A DNA stretch of 64,000 nt from assembly GCA_025602915.1 (NCBI GenBank), contig JAHLJZ010000089.1, positions 1-64,000 of the forward strand, in the 5' to 3' direction. Positions 22,119 to 35,242 of this stretch are shown one piece after another; positions within the stretch are counted from its first letter, which is position 1, and each line of letters begins with the position of its first letter. Origin of the DNA: Paraphysoderma sedebokerense (taxonomy: Eukaryota > Blastocladiomycota > Physodermatomycetes > Physodermatales > Physodermataceae). A program made the translations under genes and the position numbers. Below the pieces are notes generated by a model. The model was not told the origin of the DNA. It saw only the letters and a program-made list of their open reading frames with translations, and ran no database searches.

Positions 22119-24581
22119 ATGGCCCCCATCGGTACGTTGCTCAATGGCTCATTTGCAAAACTCTACTCTCTCCTCTCTTTCTGACATGACCTTGCTATAT
22201 GGCTTCCAACACCCTCCCTCCCAGCCCTTCTCTCCGTATCCGACAAGACTGGCCTCGTAGAATTAGGCAAAGATCTCGCTTCTCTCGGTGTCAGACTCAT
22301 TGCCTCCGGTGGCACTTCTAAAAAACTCAGAGATGTCGGTCTCTCCGTCAGGTAAATCTCTTTGCTCTCTTCTACTCAAAGCGAATCATGTCGACTTTAA
22401 AAGTATTGTCACAGTCCACTAAAGCATGTTCGATCCGTAGTGACGTTGCCGACATCACCAAGGCCCCAGAAATGCTAGGCGGTCGAGTCAAAACTCTGCA
22501 CCCTGCTGTTCACGGAGGTACAAGAAAAAACTAGTTGGATTAGTCTGTCCACTTTGGCCCCTCAAGACCTAAATTTTGAATCGTTTAGGTATTCTCGCAC
22601 GAGACATTGAATCGGATAATAACGATCTCAAAAACCGTGGTTACGATAAAATCGATTTCGTCATCTGCAATCTCTACCCATTCCAAAAGACTGTCGCCAG
22701 AGAAGACGTCACGATCGCTCAAGCCGTTGAAGAAGTTGACATTGGTTTGTGTCCAGTAAATTCCTGCCAATTCAAATCATGTATTCTTTGGCAAGCCTTC
22801 TAAACTTTCCCTTTGCTCCCTCTATTCCATGTTTCCAGGTGGTGTAACTCTTCTGCGTGCCGCCGCTAAAAACCATGCTAGAGTCACCGTTGTGTGCGAT
22901 CCAAACGACTATGCCAAATTTGTTCAAGAACTCAAATCCAACAAGGGCGCTGTCACTGAACCCACTCGCCAATATTTTGCACTAAAGGTGTGATCTACCT
23001 CGTCCTGTTTTCCACTTTCGCATACTGAACCTCATGAACCACTCTTCATACTGCACGTATTAGGCATTCAACCACACAGCGGCATACGACGATGCCATCT
23101 CAAACTACTTTAGGCAACAATATGGTGCCGGCAAATCCCAACTTACCCTCCGATACGGGATGAATCCTCATCAAAAGCCCGCCCAAGTCTTTAGAACTGA
23201 CGGCGACTTACCATTCACAGGTGAGTTTGTGAAAAATGCTTTCTCATCATGAAACCCATAATAACCTTATAAATTTGTAGTGTTGAATGGATCTCCTGGC
23301 TTTATCAATCTCTGCGATGCGTTGAACGCTTGGCCTCTCGTCAAAGATTTGAAGAAGGCGCTCAATTTGCCTGCCGCAGCTTCATTCAAACACGTGTCCC
23401 CCGCAGGCGCCGCCGTTGCAAACCCGCTAGACGAAACCGAAAAGAAAGTCTACATGGTCGAAGACTTGGAGCTGACCCCATTGGCCACCGCTTATGCCCG
23501 AGCCAGAGGTATATAGCTTTTCTAGCTCTTCTGCATGAATCTAAACGACGTAATGCTTAAAAACACCACTTCCTATTAGGCGCCGATCGAATGTCCTCTT
23601 TTGGTGACTTTGTGGCTCTTTCAGACGTGTGTGATGTACCAACCGCTAGAATTATCTCTCGAGAAGTGTCCGATGGCGTCATCGCCCCAGGATTTGAAGA
23701 TGCCGCGCTCGAAATCCTCAAAAAGAAAAAGGGTGGAAAATACTGTATACTTCAAATCGATCCGTCTTATGAACCTCAAGAAACCGAAAGTCGCCAAATC
23801 TACGGTCTCACTTTACAGCAGAAATGTAACGACGCCAAAATTGACAAGGAGTTATTTAAGAATATCATCACAAAAAATAAAGACGTAAGTTGAATGTTAC
23901 CGCTCTAAATGGAACTTTTTAAACTGATTATGCTCACTGTCGCCTTCAACTGGACATTCTATTAGCTTTCCGAATCCGCGATTCGTGACTTGATTGTTGC
24001 CACGATCGCCCTCAAATACACACAATCAAACTCTGTGTGTTACGCAAAGAATGGCATGGTTGTCGGTTTAGGCGCTGGACAACAATCCCGTATTCACTGT
24101 ACTCGACTCGCCGGTGACAAAGCCAACAACTGGTGGTTGCGATTCCATCCTAACGTTCTCAACATGCAGTTCAAAAAGGAAGTCAAACGAGCTGATAAAT
24201 CCAACGCTATCGATCTATACGTGACAGGTCTTGTCGGAGAGGTATCGTACCGTATTTCCTTATTTACTGCTCTAATCTTGTCTCACTTAAACTGGATTTT
24301 TATAGGGTGCCTCACTATCCGCCTGGCAATCCAGCTTCACCACCCCGCCACCACTTCTCAGCGAATCAGAAAAACTCGACTGGTTGTCCAAACTCACAGA
24401 TGTTAGTATCTCTTCTGACGCATTTTTCCCATTCGCCGATAACATTCACAGAGCCAAACAAAGCGGTGTGAAATACGTGGCAGCACCGCTGGGTAGTGTG
24501 AGTGACGATATCGTGATTCAAACGGCGGATGAGTACGGTATGGTGATGGCTGGAACGAGTTTAAGATTATTCCATCATTAG
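22119..24581 (+). CDS. ATIC: Bifunctional purine biosynthesis protein ATIC
   Basis: AICAR transformylase/IMP cyclohydrolase, which catalyses the last two steps of purine synthesis in the cytosol (yeast ADE16/ADE17). The first exon is only MAPI, then [20 protein letters not shown] begins the IMP cyclohydrolase domain with [25 protein letters not shown] and [13 protein letters not shown]. The transformylase domain follows: [60 protein letters not shown] (close to the classic [20 protein letters not shown]) and [14 protein letters not shown]. It ends [10 protein letters not shown], the usual C-terminus. Key residues of the transformylase (the KHVSPAG lysine-histidine and the NG/GAGQQSR loop) are present. 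There are about ten exons split by 60-75-base introns, and about 595 residues, the expected size. It is divergent from the sterol reductase gene. Confidence 0.97.
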
Positions 24582-25156
24582 ATTTATTGGGGTTTATAGT
24601 CAATAACTTGTGGATGTTGGGAAGAGTTAGTCGTAGCGAGATATAATTTTGTTAAATTTTGTCTTGGAACTGGAAGTGCCGTCGTCGCGTTACGGTTTCG
24701 GCAATTAGCGTACATGTTGTCTTATTAATAATAAAGAGATAGCCATTTTATTCATGTCAGACCAATTATAAGTTTCCTCACTGAGATTGGATGATTAAAC
24801 ATATCGGCATTTGTTTTACATTCAGCAATCCGGACAGAATAATTCGAGTCTGGGACCCTTTTGAAAAGCAGCGCAGACAACGGCAAGAATCAACCGATTA
24901 TCATCAATTTCGTCCGAAAACCCGGAGAAACCAAAACAATCGTAAATTAATAGAGGATTTGTGTTTATTTTGTTCAACGACTTGATTCCTCCAGTTTAAT
25001 CGACTTTTCGACTGGCCCCGCTAGACAATCCCGCCCAGAACGCCTGCCCAAAAATTTCCACGTCCGGCTACACCCATTCCTCTGCATCCACGATCCCTCA
25101 TCCACCTCATCCATTCCTCCTCCTCCCCCCTTCTTCTTAATGACAACCACACCAAG
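24582..25156. other. Intergenic, ATIC 3' flank and nucleoporin promoter
   Basis: The first part is AT-rich and includes AATAATAAAGAGA (about 24728), a possible poly(A) signal for ATIC. The part just before the next gene is a C/T-rich run (about 25000-25150). No exon is recognised here. Confidence 0.5.
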
Positions 25157-28100
25157 ATGTTGACCCCCAAATTCCATTCCCTCACCCAAGTAGACACCCA
25201 CGTCCGCAAAATCCTCCAATCAACGGCTCATTACCCACTTAAACACAAAATACGGACTTACAATCTCGGTATCGCTAAATTGTATATCGAGGTTGACGGG
25301 TATTCGAGAGCTGAAGTGTATATTTTGGAGTATTTGTCCATTCATCCGGATGATGTCGAGGTATGGTTCTGTTGGATTGTATTGAGATTGTTGAATGAAG
25401 TATTGAATGGTTTCTGATTTTGGTTGTGTAGGCGAATCTGTTGTTGGCGGGTGTATTGAAGAAACAGGAAAAGTTTAGGGCGGCGATACAGTACTATGAA
25501 AAGTAATTTTATTTAACCCTTATGAGTCTCTAAAACCTACAACGGATCTGACCGTTCTTTGAATGGATTATCTAGGGCCTTGGCTGTTAAACAAGATAGA
25601 CTTGATATATGGTTAAACGGTAATTGGGTTTAATATTTTACGATTATTTTTGGTTTATTAATAACAATGATAACTGATGTTTCTCCTTGATTTCTATTTC
25701 TTCATTTTTTTTTTTGATCGTTTGTTCTGTTTCTGTTTTATGGCGGGTGGACGTTTGTAGTCGCTAGAACGTGGGTAGACCTGAGTAAATCATACGACGA
25801 TTCGTCTGATACTCGAATTGTGGATGCTTGTTTAAACGCTCTTGATACTTTACAAAAGTACGAATCTTGTGTTCTCTGAAAAACTTAGGATCGGGGTCTT
25901 TGGAAAGCTATGTTAATTGGTTATCCGTTCATGTAGATTTCGATCTGGGAGTAGAGTTTTTTATACACCGTCAGCACTGAAAATTATTGAAGATGCTCTT
26001 TCGCAGCTTCATATGGCTTCGAGTAAGATCTTTCTTTGATGTTTTTATGGATTGTGGATTATTATTTGGTTTAGTAATGGGTTATCTGAACTAGGCAAAT
26101 CTCGGTATCAGACTATGGAAGTATCTCAACAAATCAACCATCTTGTTCAATGCCCCGAAACGTATGCCGTGGGGAATATTTATGTACAGTCGTTACGTTG
26201 TTTAGCTCATACCAAAGATTTCGACAGGTACATCATCAGTTTTGTTTTTGTATAAAGTTAATTTTCTTTTTTGAAGGGAGGCTAACAATTGTTGTAGTTA
26301 CTGGAAAATCATCATGACACAGTCTCTCTTGAGTAATCTCAAATTCGATTTAGAATTCACCGAAACAATCGTAAAACATTACCACTTAATTTCTCCCGCG
26401 ATTCAACCCTCCATCAAACATGTTCACATGTGTTTTCCGTTCCCGGAAACCCGAGAATTACCAGTCGACTTTCTCACTTACATCGACCCGTTTAAACTCT
26501 ACTTTTACGATCTGTACCTATCCAACGCTATCTCCCCGTCATCCCCGTTATCTCCCGCACGTAAAGAAACGTTGCTAGATCATTTCCAGAATTTGGTAAC
26601 CTCGATGGTAATTAAACATGATAAAGCAAAAATAGAGGTCATCACGTTTTGGAGTCGGATTCGGCAAGAGTATTTGTCGCGGTTAAGATTGTACCAGGGG
26701 ATATATTTATTGTGTACCGTTGCCTTTCAAGATCCGAAAACAGCACTCGAGATCGAAGCCACAAAAGAGAATTTAACAGATTGTATAGAGAAATTTAAGC
26801 GGGGATTGTCTTGTAAGTCTTTTGGATCGTGGTTGAGATGTCCTGGATTACATCCTATGGCGAATATTAATTGGAGAATGTTTGTTTAGATACACATAAT
26901 CAGCAATACTCTTCCGACATGTCGTATCGTATTCACAGAACGTATTCTCATATTATATCTATTCTATCGGTTTACCCATCGCTCTCCGTGTTTCCCGGAT
27001 TCTCCGTTGACTCTAACAACACCAACACACCATTACTCAAAGATGTCATTCCTCTTCCATCTTACGGTAATGCCACCGAAAAACTGTTACACCCTCTCAA
27101 CCTCACATTATCAACCGAGAAAGTTGATACCCTAATTCTGCAAGACGAGTACTATAAAATTCGATTATCTATTGCTTTGGATTTATTGCAATTTTGGGTA
27201 ACCTCTGACCAAATCAAGTCTATGATTCGAACGATATCCCCCAAAGTCGCAGCAGAGCCAGAATACAAATACTCTTTTCACCAATCTACTCCCCATCGTC
27301 CGTCCCTGTCCATCAGCGATATCGAAACCTTTCTTATCGTTCTTATCATTCATCGTCACGTCTATACTTTACGACATGTGACGATGTTACGGAGAAGTCA
27401 CTTGTTACCGGCTGATTTATTGGCGGGTAATGATGAAAATTCTAGCGAGGATTTCGTACAAGTCATGGATGAAAAAAGTCACGTTGATTTGAATGATATT
27501 GGCGCTGCGTTACCCATGTTGATTAGTCAGTCCGGTGAATGGAAACCGAGTATAAAACAGGAACGGTTCTGGAGAACAATTGCTGTGATGTATAGCCATT
27601 CTCAGGTATTTATTATTGTTTTTGATATATCTAGTTATGAGCGATACATTAAAACTGAATATTTTCTGGATTGTCACGTAAGGGTTCGAATGGACTTTCA
27701 ATGATATATTATAATCTTCGCTCTTCAAAAAACTCTGGTGCAAATAGTGAAGATACATCCGAGTACACGATTATGGGCGATACAGAATTCAATTCTTGTC
27801 TTCGTGATCTTCGTGGTATACAAATCGATTCTGAAACAGAATTAGAAAAGTCATGGAACAAATACTTGTTTTTTTGTGTGTCTAAAGTATTTACAGTATG
27901 TATCTCTAATGGATTTTTTCATCGTTGCAAGTAATCTTACTAGAGCTAACTTTTCGTTTAAAGACTTTAACAGAACGATACGGTAGAGATCGATTTAAAG
28001 AAGCGGAGTACTATAAAAATATATCAAATTCTATAGATTTGTCATCGTCGAACGAAACGAGATTGTCTTCCGGTTCGGAGCATTCTTCGATTTTGGTCCC

Positions 28101-31100
28101 CGATGATGTGGAGTTACATAGTTTGAACGAGGTGTTGACTCGGTACTTGAACTCATTCGACAATGGATTCGAAGTGGTAAAAGCCAATGCCGGTAGCACC
28201 GTCCCGGATAATGATTTCGACGGGAACAATGAAACTTCGTCGCTGTCTCCGTTTCGACAAAATAATCGAGAAAGTAACAGACGATTTCCTTACCCTATCC
28301 CTTCTTTTAACAATCGTTTCCGTTCAGCACCGAGTTCCAATAGTGTGTCTTCTCAAAGAATCACAAATGACGATAAACCACCGGCTGAATCGTTAGATGA
28401 AGTATTCGCTGATATGACAAATTCCACCTATAATCGTGTTTCTCCTTCCAAGATTCTAAACCGGTCTCACCCTTCGAATCGGTTACCTTCCGCCGCCACA
28501 CCATCGCCGCGAAAATTTCCCGGTGTACGCTATCTTCGAAGTCAACTCCGAAAAGGAAAATCTAGTAACCGTTCAGAAAGTCATCAAGTTCAATCAACTG
28601 TTGAGAATGGTAATATAGAGATGACGACACAAACGGAAGATAGTGTCGGTGATGAGACTAATATATTCAATCAATCGATGTCGAGTTCTACAAGCTCTAA
28701 TTCTAGGTTAGACCGGCAAAAAGGATTACTTAATAAACTACGACAACGAAATAATGAAGCAAGTTCTTCTCAAAGTTCCGAGGACACCGACGTGTCCGGT
28801 TTGATGGAACCGATAAAGGTTGATGGTGATGGTGTGACTAGAGAACAAGAAAAGCGGGAAGGACTTTCGCTGGGGAAAAATAACGGGACAATGAGTAAAA
28901 GGTTGATAAGACAGTTGGAACGATTACATAATGTTAGAAACAATGGGAAACCTGCAGAACAAATTACTCAGAGTCCGGCGACGCAAGTAACGAACGGTAC
29001 CCAGAATGCAACTCAACCAGAACCCAAGGTACAAGCTCGCCCAAGATCGCGGTCACCTCCCAAAATAAAACCGTCATTACCGACCTTAACCACCAAACCG
29101 CCGGCTCCTCCTGTACCTACTTCCACAATCCCTGTTGTATCGAACGCTATTCCAACTACGATTCCTCCCGCACCGCCACTTACCATTCCAAAATCGGATC
29201 ATTCAGCAACACAAATGCAATCCAACAATGAACCAAAACCTTCATCCGTTGTTTCCCCACCTCCTGCATTCGGATTTGCTTCTCCCCTTTCGACAAACGT
29301 CTCTTCAACTCCTTCCTTCTCGTTTTCAAAAACAACGCCAGCCTCCTTTTCAATTACCCCCTCCACACTACCACAGGCTTCTACATCTTCTTCTACATCT
29401 TGGTCTACCGCATTTTCTATTCCAAAAACAGGAACCGGTGCGCCTAAATCAGAAACTAAAGAAACAAAAACCGTTCCTGCAAAGGAAGAATCAAGGAAAT
29501 TGAAAGTTCAGCCTGCTACTGATGTAAAAACTCCGCAACAGCCGGTATCGTCTGTTAGAACCTTGGAAAAACCGCAAGAAAAAGTCGAAGCGGTATCATC
29601 AGTTGGAGGATTTAAAGGATCTCGGTTTACCGGGTTTGGGCAAAATTCGAATAGTGAGTCTGTTCAAGTTAAAAAGAACAATGGAGCGTTTGGATTTGGC
29701 ACACTTAAAACTGAAGTCACGGAACCGAAACCACTGACTGAATCAAAAGTGGCAGCGGATAAAACTAGTTTACCGACTAGTTCGGTTCCTTCCGTGGATT
29801 TCGGTTTTGCGAGCTCAGGCCAGAAAGTAGGTGATGAATCGGTCAAATCAACGTCGAATCAATCGGAACAATCTGCGGCGAGCAGTGCAAGTGCCACTGC
29901 GTCGGCAAATACTCAGCACGTCACTTCTGATACCGAAAATGATACTGAAAAGAAAGCTGAAGTGACAAAGAAAAAAGTCGATTCGTTTGGCTCAGCGGCC
30001 AATGCTGGTACAGGATTTGGTTTTGGTTTTGGTGCCTCAAAAGCAGACGATGGAGCTGGTGAAACCAAGAAAGATACGGCCCGTTCCAACAATTTCGGCT
30101 TCGGGATTGGATCGGCGCAAGTCGGACCGAATAATTCACAGTCGTCTGGAATCTCTGGGTTTGGCGCGTTCAGCGCGAAACCAGCTAATTCAACTCAGCC
30201 GGTAGCTTTTGGTTTTGGAAGCGGGTTAGGCAACAAAGAAAAAGTCTCTTCAACCGACACAGTCGAGGCTGAAACTGAAAAAACTACAGTTGAATCGACA
30301 CAATCTGATCAATCGTCGTCGAATCAGCAACAGGCTGTAGCCTTTGGAACCACGACGTTCAGTGCAACAGCAACCCCGCAACCTCCGCTTTCGGGATTCG
30401 CATCATTTGGATCCCAGAATACGTCGTTCAGTTCATTTGCTAATTCATCAGGCGGATTCTCCGCATTTGCGGGCAAACCATCTATATTTGGTACCTCGTC
30501 TCAACCAGCTTTACAAACTCAAAACAACGCAACTACATTTTCAGCTACCAGTTTTGCCCCTCGGTCAGCTCCCATATCTTCATTCAATAATACGCCGTCG
30601 AGAAAACCAGCGATGTATGACTCGGATGCGAGCAGCGAATCAGAAGTCGAAAGTGATGATGACGCTTTAATGAAGAAATTTGAGAACAAAAAACCGATCC
30701 CTACGTTAGTGCCGCCTTTTAACGGAGGAAACGGTAATGCCAGAGGAAATGAATCTCAAGCAATATTGAGTGGTTTGAGTATTTCATACGAGGATGAAGC
30801 CGATTCGTCCTCAGATATATCTGACGTCAGTGAAGGCGATATCAACGATGCCGCGACCGTCGAAGCTACACCGGATCAGGGACCTGAAGACAAATTAGTT
30901 ACATCCTCTATATCCGATTTGCCAACGTCAACGCCACATCTTCAACAACAACCCTCGCAAGGCAATTTTGAAGAGAAGACGCAAGCCGTATCAGATGTTC
31001 AGGATAATCAAGACTTTGAATTTGTCGATGCTTATCAGGAACCTGTTAAGGAAGAACTCGATGAAGATATCGAAACTGAGTTGGTTGAGGATGAAGAAGT

Positions 31101-33523
31101 ACAGGAGCGTGACAACGAAGAAGAAGTACCCGGAGTGTCTGTTTGCGAAGAGGTAAGTTTGTTTTATAGCTGTTACTTGTATGCCTGGTACTAACAAGGT
31201 TCCACTGGTTCGTCAGCCTTCCTTTTGCAATGACTCAATTTCTACTATCCGCGATGCGGAAGATCAATCTAGCGAGTTCACCTTGCAGGATGTTCAAGAT
31301 GTTTCTCAAGATTTAGTAGAAGTCAGCGAAAGAGATGAAACCGATTTTGACGACGATCACCGGTTAATGGAAGATGAAGCCGTCGAAGGTGGCAACGATA
31401 CAGCTGTTTTGATTCAGCCGAATAGTGAAGAAGAATCCGTCGAAACGGCAGAGGTAAACGAGGGTCCCAGAACCGAAGAAATTAAGAACTACGATGATAT
31501 GGTCGAGGAACCGGCTGAAATCGTGAAGCCGTCAGAAAAAATGCCCACAGTAAATGTCGAAGCAGGTATCGCAACTGAAATTGATGAAAATGAGGAGACA
31601 TTGGCCGCCGAACATGACACGGAGAACTACAGAACTGATGTTTTCGACGAAGTAGACACCGATAAACTTGAAGATCAGACTCAGGCTGCATCGACGTTTA
31701 CAAGTGAGCATGAATTACAAGAGGAAGAAGTAGATGATGTAGTGGTGATAAATGACATGGATCAGAGTGAATTTGCGGAAGAATTTACTTCAGGTGTCTC
31801 TTCCGAAGAAATCGATGGCGAATCGAGCAAACACGAGACAGAAGAGGACGACGCGTTTGAAGAATCAGTGGATTCGCCTACGGCAAACGATGCAGTATCA
31901 AAAAGTACCAAGGTGGTCGGCGAAGATGTGGCATTGACATCGGAATATGACCAGGAATCACAAAAAGAGGTTAGTAAAGCGGAAGAAATAGATTTGACTT
32001 CTGTAAAATCAGATAATGAGCAGGAGATGGACGAGGAAACAGATATCGAGACAAAATCTGGCGGTCAAGCTGGTGAGATCCAAGAAGACGACATCGAGAT
32101 CAGAGAAGCAAAAGTAGCGGCAGCAGGTATCAACGCTGAAGCTGAACTGGAAGCGACGTCGGAAAATGAAGATGAGACGCAGGAGCAAGGAGAAGGGGAG
32201 TCAGTTAGTGATGCTGTTAGCGCTGAAGGTGCAGAGTTCGGAATATCAGATGCACAATCGGAAATGGAGTATGGGACAAATGAGAAAAAGGAAATTATCG
32301 AGGAGTTCCAAAATGAGGTTGATAATGACTACGTTGATGTGCAGTCTGCCGATGTACGTTCTGAGATGGAAGGTCAAATATTCGCTGTTGAAACTCCTGT
32401 CACACCTACCGCCTCGTCAAGGTTGAATTTGGGTGAAGAAACTTCAGTCGATGAGAACGACTTTGTTAATAATGATGAAGTCACTAATGACGAAAATGCA
32501 GATCAAGATTCCGATGTTGTAGGCAAGACGGAATCTTCTACAGCCGCATCAGAGAAGCGCAAGAAGCGAGTAAGTTTTGCGTTACCCCCGGAAGAAGACG
32601 ATTCCAAAGACGATCTATTCGATATAGAAAATGACAACGCTGAAGAGGAAGAAGAAGATATAGAAAAGGAGAAGAACGAAGAGTATGACATGACTGAAGA
32701 CGAAAATCAAGAAACAAAGAGTCAAAAAATTCTTGAGAACCTAGAATTCGATGGCAGTGTGGTGGCAGACAATAATAATCACCCGGAAATCGAGCATGCA
32801 GTGGATATTGAAGAGAAACTCTCTGGCGAAGAAGAGGATGCATTGCAGCATCAAGATACTGGCAGGCCGATCGAATTGAATTCCGAATACCAAAACGAAG
32901 GAATATATGAAGGCCATGAAAATGAGGAATCCCCAGGAACTTTAGAAGGAATAGAAAGAGAAAGAGCTATTAATGATAATCAAGATGAAGTGGAGAACTC
33001 GACACAAGTAGACAACAGGACGAGCAGTGACTTTACTGACGATCAAGACGTTTCCTCGCATCCTCAGCCTGGCGAAGTTTTGAATGATGACTCTTTTGAG
33101 TCCCAACATGAAGTTTTAGGCGAGGCCGGTAATGCGGATAATGATGATTCAAATGCAACGCCGGAGGAAACCGAAAATGAGAGACTCTCTATTGATGAGC
33201 AGTATCAAGCAGAAAACACGACTAGTGTAGAAGAAAACTCCACTGGAACAGAATATGAAAATCAAACGTTGAGTATTGATGATGGAGTAGAGGAAGAGGA
33301 TGTTCCAGCAAATGCATCGCAAAAGATGTCAGATGAAAGCGACATTGCGGACGTCTCAATTCACAACGACGAGATGGATGAAGGACCGGAACAAGAAGGC
33401 GGCGAAGGGGAAACCGAAGCAAATACATCTGTGCAAAGTGTTGATAGTCCCGGTTCAAGTCAAACTACAAGTCCTTCAAAGAAGAAAAAGAAGAAAAAGA
33501 GAAAGGGAAAGGGGAAAAAGTAG
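25157..33523 (+). CDS. RANBP2/Nup358-like TPR and FG-repeat nucleoporin
   Basis: A very large predicted protein (about 2,500 residues). The start MLTPKFHSLTQVDTHVRKIL leads into TPR repeats (RAEVYILEYLSIHPDDVEAN, KFRAAIQYYEKALAVKQD) resembling the N-terminal TPR domain of animal RANBP2. Further likeness lies at SISDIETFLIVLIIHRHVY and KQERFWRTIAVMYSH. From 27.9 to 31.2 kb a single long exon is Ser/Thr/Pro-rich and carries at least ten FG motifs (FGFG, GFGFGFG, GFGAF, FGTSS), the mark of a nuclear pore channel protein. After a 46-base intron at about 31152-31197 the second long exon (to 33523) is extremely acidic (D/E/S/N) and ends in a Lys-rich tail (SKKKKKKKRKGKGKK). No Ran-binding domain, zinc fingers or cyclophilin domain is visible, unlike RANBP2. 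Two separate genes cannot be fully excluded. The joins near 27605-27700 and 27870-27940 are the weak points, but frames continue across them. Confidence 0.7.
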
Positions 33524-33734
33524 GCTAGGTTTATATGCATTGACAATTTAATATGACATTGATGTTCTGTAGCACAACGTATGGCATAATTTGAATAATG
33601 TTTTGTAATATATCGGTGTCATCATAAAGCTTCAAGTGAAATAGCGTTCGCTTTCATATTCTTTGGTTTATTCAAAGGACATTCCTTCAACTGCTGATAC
33701 ATGCAAATTGAAGTAAAGCTGCAATTCAAAGCAT

Positions 33735-35242
33735 CTATTTGATTCCAATAAACGGTGTGTTCGTGCCGCTTCTACTCGCTTTTCTGCCCATGGTACTTGC
33801 TGATCCAGAATCTTTAAACCACAAATTCCAAATTTTGCGAGCGTAGTTCACCAAGTTTTCTCGTTCCAAAACTAAATTCCGAAGCTTATTAGTTGGTAAT
33901 GAAACGGATAGAATGGTGTGAAGATGGGAGAAAAGCAATGCGTCGACGAATGTTGGGCTATGATTGAAAATGAGTGGGATTGTCAGATCTGATTTGTCCA
34001 TGATGAGCAGGACAAGAGGCAACACAATGTTTAATACCTGTCATTGAAAAAGTATTGCCTATCACCTAATTTCGTGGAAAGAGCTTCTAAAGCCGTTGAA
34101 GCATCATTGTATATCTGGCAAAGATGCCCATTAGCAATCTGAGACTCATTGAGTTTTTGATACAGATGCATCTCACTTACATCGTCTGCTAGCACAGCAT
34201 TGAAACGTTTTTCTAACAATGAACTCATTTTACGTCTGACATTCCAAGTGATCAATTCATTTAAAGGCCATGGGTAGTTCCTTCCGTACAGCTTTTTAGT
34301 GGATTGATGATAATTGTCGGATTCGCACCAAAAGTTATATAGTAGTGCAGGATATAACTTGTTTTCGATAAGAGAAATAAAAATATCGGATTCGGCAGAT
34401 TCAGCTTCTGTGAGTGATTTGTTGATATCGGTAAACTGCGTCGATCAAAGCCGCCAGAGGTAGGGGATGACAGGAATTGAGCAAACAGGTTCAAGCTTAA
34501 CACAGAACGAGTGATGTTGTTATATTTACCTTGTTTGACACATATCGCATCATATCTGCTTGCCCGGAGTACACTTTGCCTCTCTCTGTAACTAAGAACG
34601 GTAAACGCCCTGGGGAGAGTCCAAAAAAGAGGGTGTCAACCTCAAATACAATCACCGATATATTTACGTGGACGACGGTATGTGGATTTACCTGAGGGCG
34701 ACATCAAAGATTCGTTGCAGTTATTAATGTCGAACTTAACTTTTGAGAATCGAAGAAATGACTAGTAGAAGTTGTTGACATCAGAAACAGGTAATTGGGC
34801 GGAAAGTAAGCCGTGAATTCAAAAGGCGAGAGTAGAGGTCAATTTTCAAAATCTAATATCATGAAGTCGCTGCACCAATCTATCTACAAACCTGCCAGAC
34901 CAAACAATCTAAATCAAATGATGGCCAATTTCCCTTCCAACCGGGCCCATACACATATACTGTTGGAAGCCTGGACACAAGAATTAATTCATCCTTGTTT
35001 ATGGCTTCAGATTGCAACGCAGGGTCTGTAGATACAACTGATAATGCAGCTGCCTCCGACGACTCTTTGGGAATGATAATTCGAGGTGGGGAGTACACTG
35101 GAGGAAAGATGTATTTCGGGAATGAATCGTATACAGATTTTAAATGACGGAGGAGAGATGCGAGTGGATCGTCATCGGCCGGCTGAAGACCACCATCTCT
35201 CAGTGGAGAGATGCTCGAAGGAGAACCAGACTGGGGTTCCAT
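33735..35242 (-). CDS. Metaxin-like mitochondrial outer-membrane protein
   Basis: Resembles metaxin/Sam37, a GST-fold partner of the SAM complex that inserts beta-barrel proteins in the mitochondrial outer membrane. The start at 35242 gives an acidic, proline-rich head (MEPQSGSPSSISPLRDGG), then TVYVYGPGWKGNWPSFDLDC, the thioredoxin-like N-domain start. Later exons carry ENKLYPALLYNFWCESDNY and TKKLYGRNYPWPLNEL, close to metaxin's LLPAELYTFWVDSKNY and PFPLN. They are followed by ALEALSTKLGDRQYFFN and, across an intron at about 34033, SPTFVDALLFSHLHTILSVSLP. These last two form the metaxin GST-C signature. The end SASTMGRKASRSGTNTPFIG is Ser/Thr-rich with no obvious tail anchor. About five exons. 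The edges between 34500 and 34880 are uncertain. It converges with the nucleoporin-like gene, 211 bases apart. Confidence 0.8.

Noticed and set aside
21610-22260. Plus-strand 185- and 216-codon frames
   Set aside because: They lie in the C/T-rich divergent promoter and across the first exon of ATIC in other frames; composition is low complexity.
29135-29503. Pro/Leu/His-rich frame in the nucleoporin gene
   Set aside because: It is an out-of-frame reading of the Pro/Ser-rich exon.
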